Source: Bacteroidales bacterium UBA1628
GTDB taxonomy: Bacteria > Bacteroidota > Bacteroidia > Bacteroidales > UBA932
Assembly: GCA_002321335.1 (NCBI GenBank)
Contig: DCMG01000001.1
Span: 1-11,882, forward strand
DNA length: 11,882 bases
Reading direction: 5' to 3'
Shown: piece by piece, positions 6,733 through 11,882 of the stretch
How positions within the stretch are numbered: the stretch's first letter is position 1
How the letters are laid out: every line of letters starts with the position of its first letter
Translations under genes and position numbers: made by a program
The notes under the pieces: model-generated
Database searches by the model: none
Seen by the model: only the letters and a program-made list of their open reading frames with translations
Told to the model about the DNA's origin: nothing

Positions 6733-7914
6733 ATGAGAGCAATAAAGTACAAGACAAGCATTTCGCTTCTGATCATACTGGCTTCAATTCTGCTGGTGCT
6801 TCTGTGCCTGCTGATCGTGCACACGTTCCGGACGGGAGAAGAGGCGACAGTGGGAATCTTCTCGCTGGCCGCTACCCTGATCGGCACCATATTCATAGCC
6901 ATCGAGCTGAAGAACGGGTCGGAGGTCACCTGCAGCGAGATGCTGATCAATCTGAACAACTATTTCCATGACAGCGACCGCCTTATGAAAGTCTATGAGG
7001 TGCTGGAGAACGGAGAGCTCGAAGGAGATTACAGCTACGAACGCTGGAAAGATGTCTCCAGCGTGGAGGTCGCACAGTACTGCACATTCTTCGAGAACCT
7101 CTACCTTCTTTACCGCCACCACATCGCCAGCATCGATGACCTGGATGACCTGTTCGGCTACCGTTTCTTCCTGTTCATGAACAACCCGTACATCCAGGAG
7201 AACTACATCCTGCCGACATCCTCCTCCTATGTGCAGGTCTTCGAGTTGTACAAGATCTGGATCCGTCATCGCGAAAAGGAGAACAGCGGGGCGAATGGCT
7301 GGCAGAGGCACGTCCCGAGCCACCAGTTCATGTTCCCGGAGAAGTACCTCCGGGACAAGCTCTATCTGTTTGACTACGGGACTTCTGAGTATAACAAAGT
7401 AATCTCCACCCTCCCGGACGGCTTCTCTATGAAAAGGCTTGGATTCGACAGCCTTAGCGCGGTGGAGAACCTCCAGCGGAAAGTGGTTGCCGGCATGGAG
7501 AACAAGAATCTCTTCTACCCTCTCAGCCGAGAGGAACTGATTGAGTCTATGCAGCTTGACTATGTGTTGGGAATATTCTCGCCCGAAGGCGGGATGGCGG
7601 CTTTCAGCGTCATCGTCAGCAACCGTGACGGCGAGCGCAGCCTTGCCTCGGATCTTCACCTCAACCCTTCCGAGGTGTTCACTTTCGACGCCGTGGCTGT
7701 GGACAATGCATATCGTGGCAGAGGCTTCCAGCGCACTTTCATCGGTTGGTCAATCGGACTGGCCAAAAGCACGGGAGTCAAACACATAGTCGCCACGGTT
7801 GATCCGCAGAACGTCCCTAGCGAGCGCAACTTCCTCGCCCAAGGTTTCCATGTCGCCGAGACCAAGACCAAGTACACCGGCCTCACCCGTGACATACTCC
7901 GGTTGGATGTATAG
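6733..7914 (+). CDS. Membrane-anchored DUF4760-like protein fused to a GNAT acetyltransferase domain
   Basis: This 393-residue protein has three visible parts. Two TM segments (about 9-30 and 38-58) form an N-terminal hairpin; the positive start MRAIKYK suggests both ends are cytoplasmic. A helical middle (about 65-180) has the look of DUF4760: MLINLNNYFHDSDRLMKVYEVL, VAQYCTFFENLYLLYRHH and DLFGYRFFLFMNNPYIQ. A C-terminal GNAT domain (about 265-385) carries FDAVAVDNAYRGRGFQ, with the acetyl-CoA-binding R328-G-R-G-F-Q333, then VATVDPQNVPSERNFLAQGFHV, where N and F-x-x-x-GF positions fit GNAT motif B. The DUF4760 assignment comes from memory of the family and is less sure than the GNAT call. 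The gene follows another GNAT gene at 62 bp. The function is unknown; a membrane-tethered acetyltransferase for a cytosolic-face substrate is the simplest reading. Confidence 0.82.
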   Translation: MRAIKYKTSISLLIILASILLVLLCLLIVHTFRTGEEATVGIFSLAATLIGTIFIAIELKNGSEVTCSEMLINLNNYFHDSDRLMKVYEVLENGELEGDYSYERWKDVSSVEVAQYCTFFENLYLLYRHHIASIDDLDDLFGYRFFLFMNNPYIQENYILPTSSSYVQVFELYKIWIRHREKENSGANGWQRHVPSHQFMFPEKYLRDKLYLFDYGTSEYNKVISTLPDGFSMKRLGFDSLSAVENLQRKVVAGMENKNLFYPLSREELIESMQLDYVLGIFSPEGGMAAFSVIVSNRDGERSLASDLHLNPSEVFTFDAVAVDNAYRGRGFQRTFIGWSIGLAKSTGVKHIVATVDPQNVPSERNFLAQGFHVAETKTKYTGLTRDILRLDV

Positions 7915-7943
7915 CAGCCGTAGATAGCAAACGGAAATCTCTT

Positions 7944-7974
7944 TCTGCATATTCATAGGTTTTTTGTAAATTTG
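7944..7974 (+). promoter_or_regulatory. mutS promoter
   Basis: TCTG (7944-7947, 3 of 4 matches to TTTG), a 19-nt spacer and TAAATTTG (7967-7974, a full match to TAnnTTTG) fit the Bacteroidota housekeeping promoter. The predicted transcript start is near 7979-7982, leaving a leader of about 60 nt. The spacer contains the ATATTCATAG decamer. Confidence 0.65.
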
Positions 7975-7980
7975 TAATCT

Positions 7981-8002
7981 TGCCTCTTCGGTGGAGGAGG
8001 CA
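7981..8002 (+). promoter_or_regulatory. 5'-terminal leader hairpin of mutS mRNA
   Basis: TGCCTCTTC (7981-7989) pairs with GAGGAGGCA (7994-8002) as nine consecutive pairs, one of them a G-U, around a GGTG loop. The hairpin would sit at the very 5' end of the mutS transcript, 38 nt before the ATG. There is no T-run, so it is not a terminator. A role in mRNA stability or translation is inference. Confidence 0.55.
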
Positions 8003-8040
8003 TCTGAGTTTATATTGTTAGGCAAACATAAAACATTGAT

Positions 8041-10686
8041 ATGGCGAAAGGTAAGGCACCGGAGGACACTCCGCTGATCAAACAGTTTTTCTCTGTGAAG
8101 GCACAGCATCCGGAAGCGGTGCTGCTTTACAGGGTCGGAGACTTCTACGAATCCTACTCCGATGACGCGGTGCTGGTCAGCAAGGTTCTGGGCATCGTCC
8201 AGACCAAGAAATCCAACGGGGACAAGGGCTACATCGAGATGGCCGGATTCCCGCACCACGCCATCGACGTCTACCTTCCGAAACTCGTCCGGGCAGGCTA
8301 CAAGGTGGCCGTCTGCGACCAACTGGAAGACCCGAAATTCGCCAAGAAACTGGTCAAGCGCGGAGTCACAGAACTGGTCACCCCGGGCGTGGCGTTCAAC
8401 GACCAGCTTCTGAACCAGAAGGAGAACAACTTCCTGGCCGGTCTGACGTTTGACAAAGACCAATGCGGAGCGGCTTTCCTGGACGTTTCCACCGGAGCGT
8501 TTCAGGTCGCCCAGGGTTCGCTGGACTACATCGGAACCCTGATCGCCTCACTGAACCCTAAGGAGATTGTGGTCCAGAGGGGCTACGAGAAAGGTGTCAA
8601 GGAAAAGTACGGGGACAATCTCTACATCACCACGATCGAGGAGTGGGCGTTCGTCTACGACGCCGCGGTAGAAAGGCTCAAGAAGCAGTTCGGAGTCGAG
8701 TCACTCAAAGGATTCGCTGTGGACGGATTTCCTCTGGGAATATGCTCGGCCGGCGCGCTGATGGTCTATCTTGAGCAGACCCAGCACACGGGGCTTAAGA
8801 ACATCTGCTCGATCTCCAGGATCGATGAGGACAAGTTCGTGTGGATGGACAAGTTCACGATGAGGAACTTGGAGATATTCAATTCATCCGCAGGCGGAGA
8901 AGGAGTCTCCTTGGTCAGCGTCATCGACAAGTGTTCCTCCCCGATGGGAGCGAGGCTTCTTCGCGGGTGGCTGGCGATGCCGATAATGGACATCAAGGAG
9001 CTGAACAACCGCTACGATGTCCTACAGCACTTCCTTGAGGCCGGCGACGACCTTGACAAGGTCCAAGAACACATCGGCGACATAGGAGACCTTGAGAGGA
9101 TCATCTCAAGGGCGGCCACAGGCAGGATAGCACCACGCGAGGTGATGCAACTGGGGCGTGGACTGGCTCAGATGGAACCGATAGCCGCACTCTGCAAAGA
9201 TCACGGAATCAAGGCGTTGGACTCGCTCATCGGCAAGATGAGAAACTGCTCTAAACTGCTTGACAGGATCACCGCGACAATGACCGCCGAGCCGGCCGCC
9301 GCTGTGGGCAAAGGCGAGGTCATCGCATCCGGAGTCGACGCGGAGCTTGACGAATTGAGGAGCATCTCCTCGGGCGGCAAGGACTACCTTCTGAAACTAC
9401 AGCAGTCAGAAGCCGAAAGAACGGGAATATCCTCGCTCAAAATCAGTTACAACAATGTCTTCGGCTACTACATCGAGGTCCGTAACACTTTCAAGGATCT
9501 CGTTCCGCCGGAGTGGATCCGCAAGCAGACGCTTGTCAACGCCGAGCGCTACATCACCCAGGAGCTCAAGGAATATGAAGAGAAGATCCTCAGCGCCGAA
9601 GACCGTATCTACGCCCTTGAGACAAAGATTTACGGGGATCTGGTGGCCGAGATCCAGAGGAACATCCCGGCTATCCAGACCAACTGCCGGATCATCGCCC
9701 GCCTTGACGTGCTGGCCGGATTCGCCCAACTTGCCAAGGACAACCACTACAACCGGCCGGAGATGACAAAGGATCTGACCCTTGACATCAAGGCCGGCCG
9801 CCACCCTGTCATCGAGACGCTGATGCCGGCAGGTGAGGAATATGTTCCCAACGACATATTCCTTGACAACAAGAAGCAGCAGATCATCATCCTCACCGGT
9901 CCGAACATGGCAGGTAAGTCCGCCTTGCTGAGGCAGACAGCCTTGATTGTCCTATTGGCGCAGATCGGATCGTTCGTGCCGGCGGACAGCGCCAGGATAG
10001 GGTATTTCGACAAGATATTCACAAGAGTCGGCGCGACCGACAACATCTCCCGTGGCGAGTCCACCTTCATGGTCGAGATGCTGGAGACCTCGATGATCCT
10101 GCACAATCTCTCGGAGCGTTCCCTGGTGCTTCTGGACGAGATCGGCCGAGGCACCTCAACCTACGACGGAATGTCGATAGCACGTGCGATAGTCGAATAC
10201 ATTCATGAATATGGCCACGGGGCAAAGACGCTCTTCGCCACCCACTATCACGAGCTTAACGACCTTGAGGAGATATATTTAAGAGTCAGGAATTTCCACA
10301 TCGCCGTGAAGGAGGTCGGCTCGCAGGTGATCTTCCTGCGCAAACTCAAGGAGGGCGGAACCGCACACAGCTTCGGCATCCACGTCGCGAGGATGGCCGG
10401 GATGCCGAAAGAGGTGATCCAAAGTGCCGAAAACACTCTCAAAGCTCTGGAAATGAACGATTCTCAGCACCTTGTAAGCGCAAAGAAGGGCGAGATCAAG
10501 AAGCCGGTGCAGACAAAGGCCGGCACCCTTGAGAGCGACGGCAGCCTTCAGTTGTCGTTCTTCCAGCTGGACGACCCGACGCTCGAATCCCTGCGCGACA
10601 AACTCTCCGGAGTGGACCTGAACAACATCACTCCGCTTCAGGCCTTTGACCTTCTCCGCTCAATGAAAGACGAACTCGGAATATAA
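8041..10686 (+). CDS. mutS: MutS, DNA mismatch repair ATPase
   Basis: MutS recognises mismatches and small loops in newly copied DNA and recruits MutL. The 881 residues are close to the usual length (E. coli 853). The mismatch-reading F-x-E motif is intact in GDFYESY (F35, E37), so this is true MutS1 rather than MutS2. The connector, lever and clamp regions follow. The ATPase has Walker A GPNMAGKS (620-627; Ala where Ser is common), STFMVEM, Walker B LVLLDEIGRGTSTYDG (D699, E700) and the ATHYHEL switch. Near the end QLSFF (837-841) fits a beta-clamp binding motif, and the last 30 residues (ITPLQAFDLLRSMKDEL) match the C-terminal tetramerisation region. The start ATG 8041 leads straight into the family N-terminus. 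It has its own promoter and leader hairpin; no strong terminator was found. Confidence 0.97.
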   Translation: MAKGKAPEDTPLIKQFFSVKAQHPEAVLLYRVGDFYESYSDDAVLVSKVLGIVQTKKSNGDKGYIEMAGFPHHAIDVYLPKLVRAGYKVAVCDQLEDPKFAKKLVKRGVTELVTPGVAFNDQLLNQKENNFLAGLTFDKDQCGAAFLDVSTGAFQVAQGSLDYIGTLIASLNPKEIVVQRGYEKGVKEKYGDNLYITTIEEWAFVYDAAVERLKKQFGVESLKGFAVDGFPLGICSAGALMVYLEQTQHTGLKNICSISRIDEDKFVWMDKFTMRNLEIFNSSAGGEGVSLVSVIDKCSSPMGARLLRGWLAMPIMDIKELNNRYDVLQHFLEAGDDLDKVQEHIGDIGDLERIISRAATGRIAPREVMQLGRGLAQMEPIAALCKDHGIKALDSLIGKMRNCSKLLDRITATMTAEPAAAVGKGEVIASGVDAELDELRSISSGGKDYLLKLQQSEAERTGISSLKISYNNVFGYYIEVRNTFKDLVPPEWIRKQTLVNAERYITQELKEYEEKILSAEDRIYALETKIYGDLVAEIQRNIPAIQTNCRIIARLDVLAGFAQLAKDNHYNRPEMTKDLTLDIKAGRHPVIETLMPAGEEYVPNDIFLDNKKQQIIILTGPNMAGKSALLRQTALIVLLAQIGSFVPADSARIGYFDKIFTRVGATDNISRGESTFMVEMLETSMILHNLSERSLVLLDEIGRGTSTYDGMSIARAIVEYIHEYGHGAKTLFATHYHELNDLEEIYLRVRNFHIAVKEVGSQVIFLRKLKEGGTAHSFGIHVARMAGMPKEVIQSAENTLKALEMNDSQHLVSAKKGEIKKPVQTKAGTLESDGSLQLSFFQLDDPTLESLRDKLSGVDLNNITPLQAFDLLRSMKDELGI

Positions 10687-10878
10687 AAGGTATAGTTCAT
10701 TGGAAACGATCCCTTGAGCGACATTTTCGGTCGAAATCGTTGCCCGAGATGGCTAATTGGAGCCCTGCAGCCACGAAAAAGCACAAAAATGTCACCAGAA
10801 AGTGCATTAATCTCAATTTGCCATTGGATTTTCCCAAACTATTTATAACTTCGGCAACGAATTTAACAAAAATAGACA
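10687..10878 (+). promoter_or_regulatory. Intergenic region with promoter for the lipoprotein gene
   Basis: ATTG (10823-10826), a 19-nt spacer and TAACTTCG (10846-10853) form a near-consensus Bacteroidota promoter, with one mismatch in each box. The predicted start is near 10860, about 20 nt before ATG 10879. Just after mutS, AACGAT (10705-10710) and ATCGTT (10736-10741) could pair across 25 nt, but the stem is short and lacks a T-run. No gene was seen here. Confidence 0.5.
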
Positions 10879-11882
10879 ATGAAAAGTAATCTGTTCGCAC
10901 AGGCCGCCATCGCGGCCGTAGTCTTCGTTGTTGCGGGATGCGACAAGGAAGCAGAGAAAATCCAACTCCAAACACCGGTTCCAGAGGCCGCCGTGGTAGC
11001 GACATCCGCAGAGAGCACCGTCTCTTGGGCTGCGGTCGAGAACGCCGCGGGCTACTCATGGAAGTTGTACGAGACAGCCGAGCCGACAGTTGTGGTTGCG
11101 GAAGATGCAGCTTTCACCGGTGAATCAAAGACATTCACAGACCTCAAGGAAGACACAGAGTATGAGTTCACAATCACGGCTGTGGCCGCTCCTGAGACCA
11201 ACTATCTGAACTCTGAAGAGGCCAAGGTCACATTCAAGACCGGTATCGTTCCGCGCGCCGAGGCGCCTACCTTCAGGACCAGCGCAAAAACAGATGTGGG
11301 AGTGAGCGTTACATGGAGCGTGATTGACGGTGCGACCTACAAGTACAGAATCGTAGCCAAGGACGATCCTTCCAAGAACCTCAACAGCGACGCCGACAAG
11401 GCTTTCGTGGATCCGTTTGTGACTCTCGCCGGTCTGACCGCCGCCACGTCCTACATCATTTACGTTCAAACAATTCCTTCAGCCGAATCTGGTCTCGTTG
11501 AGTCCAATGAGTCTGCGTTTGAGTTCACGACTGAGGTTGCCGCCACCGATCCTTGGGTCGCTGTGGCTTTCGAGTACAGAGTCTTCGCCGAGAAGAACAC
11601 CTTGATCACCCACAATGTGCCTAACAGCAAGGCCGCCAATTATTACACAACGACAGAGAACCAAAATGTGATCGGGAACGGTCTCGCCAAAGAAAGCACC
11701 TACGCCAACTACGTTGTCTGGGACTACGAAGACCACGTTCCTGGCGTTTATGCCAACACATCCATTCACAAGTTCAATGACAACGGACAGGGTTGGAAGG
11801 CTGGCGATAACCTTTTCTACGCCGCTGTAGGTGAGACGAAGAACGGTGATGTCGCTCTGAACTGGTTCTGGCTTGAAATGCC
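10879..11882 (+). CDS. Surface lipoprotein with two fibronectin type III-like domains (3' end outside window)
   Basis: The frame runs open from ATG 10879 to the window edge: 334 codons plus two bases. The N-terminus is a lipoprotein signal peptide, a hydrophobic run ending in the lipobox VAGC with the lipidated cysteine at residue 21. It is followed by DKEAEK, an acidic/lysine tail of the type that directs Bacteroidota lipoproteins to the cell surface. Two fibronectin type III-like repeats follow: about 32-121 (VSWAAVENAAGYSWKLYE ... FTDLKEDTEYEFTITAV ... VTFKT) and about 127-218 (VSVTWSVIDGATYKYRI ... LAGLTAATSYIIYVQTI ... FEFTT). The remaining part, from about 224 (WVAVAFEYRVFAEKNTLITHN), is aromatic-rich and I do not recognise it. 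The gene contains none of the GAATAT hexamers common elsewhere in the window. Its role could be binding of glycans or protein partners; no enzyme motif is visible. Confidence 0.85.
   Translation, partial: MKSNLFAQAAIAAVVFVVAGCDKEAEKIQLQTPVPEAAVVATSAESTVSWAAVENAAGYSWKLYETAEPTVVVAEDAAFTGESKTFTDLKEDTEYEFTITAVAAPETNYLNSEEAKVTFKTGIVPRAEAPTFRTSAKTDVGVSVTWSVIDGATYKYRIVAKDDPSKNLNSDADKAFVDPFVTLAGLTAATSYIIYVQTIPSAESGLVESNESAFEFTTEVAATDPWVAVAFEYRVFAEKNTLITHNVPNSKAANYYTTTENQNVIGNGLAKESTYANYVVWDYEDHVPGVYANTSIHKFNDNGQGWKAGDNLFYAAVGETKNGDVALNWFWLEM

Noticed and set aside
6784..7659. Long antisense open frame (291 codons, minus strand) opposite the DUF4760-GNAT gene
   Set aside because: It lies entirely opposite a gene with recognisable TM and GNAT motifs; its product is low in family-like features and the length is expected from the GC-rich codon pattern of the sense strand.
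7750..8463. Minus-strand open frame spanning the end of the GNAT fusion gene, the mutS promoter and the mutS start
   Set aside because: It crosses a consensus promoter and two well-supported genes; no recognisable protein features.
10705..10741. Possible mutS terminator hairpin AACGAT...ATCGTT
   Set aside because: Only six pairs across a 25-nt loop and no T-run; not strong enough to call.
1..11882. tRNA, rRNA, CRISPR array, insertion sequence with transposase, or prophage genes
   Set aside because: None was seen on either strand; apart from the palindromic mini-elements there is no mobile-element gene in the window.

Overview
The window looks like an accessory-poor stretch of chromosome from a Bacteroidota species, most likely Bacteroidales. 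The signs are TAnnTTTG-type -7 promoter elements, starts without clear Shine-Dalgarno sequences, a lipoprotein with a Bacteroidota-style acidic/lysine stretch after the lipid cysteine, and a glycosyltransferase-yfhO pair. GC is roughly mid-50s percent, estimated by eye. I cannot name a genus from the sequence alone.

Layout. Positions 1-1654 (+) hold the end of a suf operon: sufC then an overlapping, unusually short sufD, closed by a strong terminator at 1693-1732. Converging on it from the minus strand is a two-gene envelope-glycan operon: a GT4-type glycosyltransferase (5992 down to 4664) followed 12 bp later by a 930-residue YfhO-family membrane protein (4651 down to 1859). At 6045-6085 two overlapping divergent promoters separate this operon from two plus-strand acetyltransferase genes. 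The first is a small soluble GNAT (6101-6670). The second is a membrane-anchored protein that carries a DUF4760-like region and a C-terminal GNAT (6733-7914). mutS follows (8041-10686) with its own promoter and a 5' leader hairpin. The window ends inside a surface lipoprotein gene with two fibronectin type III-like domains (10879 to the right edge).

Most interesting structure. Four copies of a 25-bp palindromic mini-element sit inside coding sequence, two in sufD and two in yfhO. Each has an 11-nt constant core (GAGCCTGTCGA or a close variant) between arms whose three middle bases differ from copy to copy but stay complementary within each copy. In sufD the two copies bracket a degenerate 24-nt (8-codon) tandem repeat, and yfhO carries a similar-looking 24-nt repeat tract read from the opposite strand. 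These look like mobile or selfish mini-repeats tolerated as extra peptide in surface loops and linkers. A second window-wide signal is strong over-representation of the hexamer GAATAT/ATATTC (34 sites from 45 to 10684, none in the last 1.2 kb). It includes an identical decamer, ATATTCATAG, placed exactly 3 nt before two start codons.

How the genes work together. SufC and SufD belong to the Fe-S cluster scaffold complex. The GT4 and YfhO proteins probably act together on a cell-envelope glycan. The two GNAT genes may form a unit of unknown substrate. mutS is an independent housekeeping repair gene.
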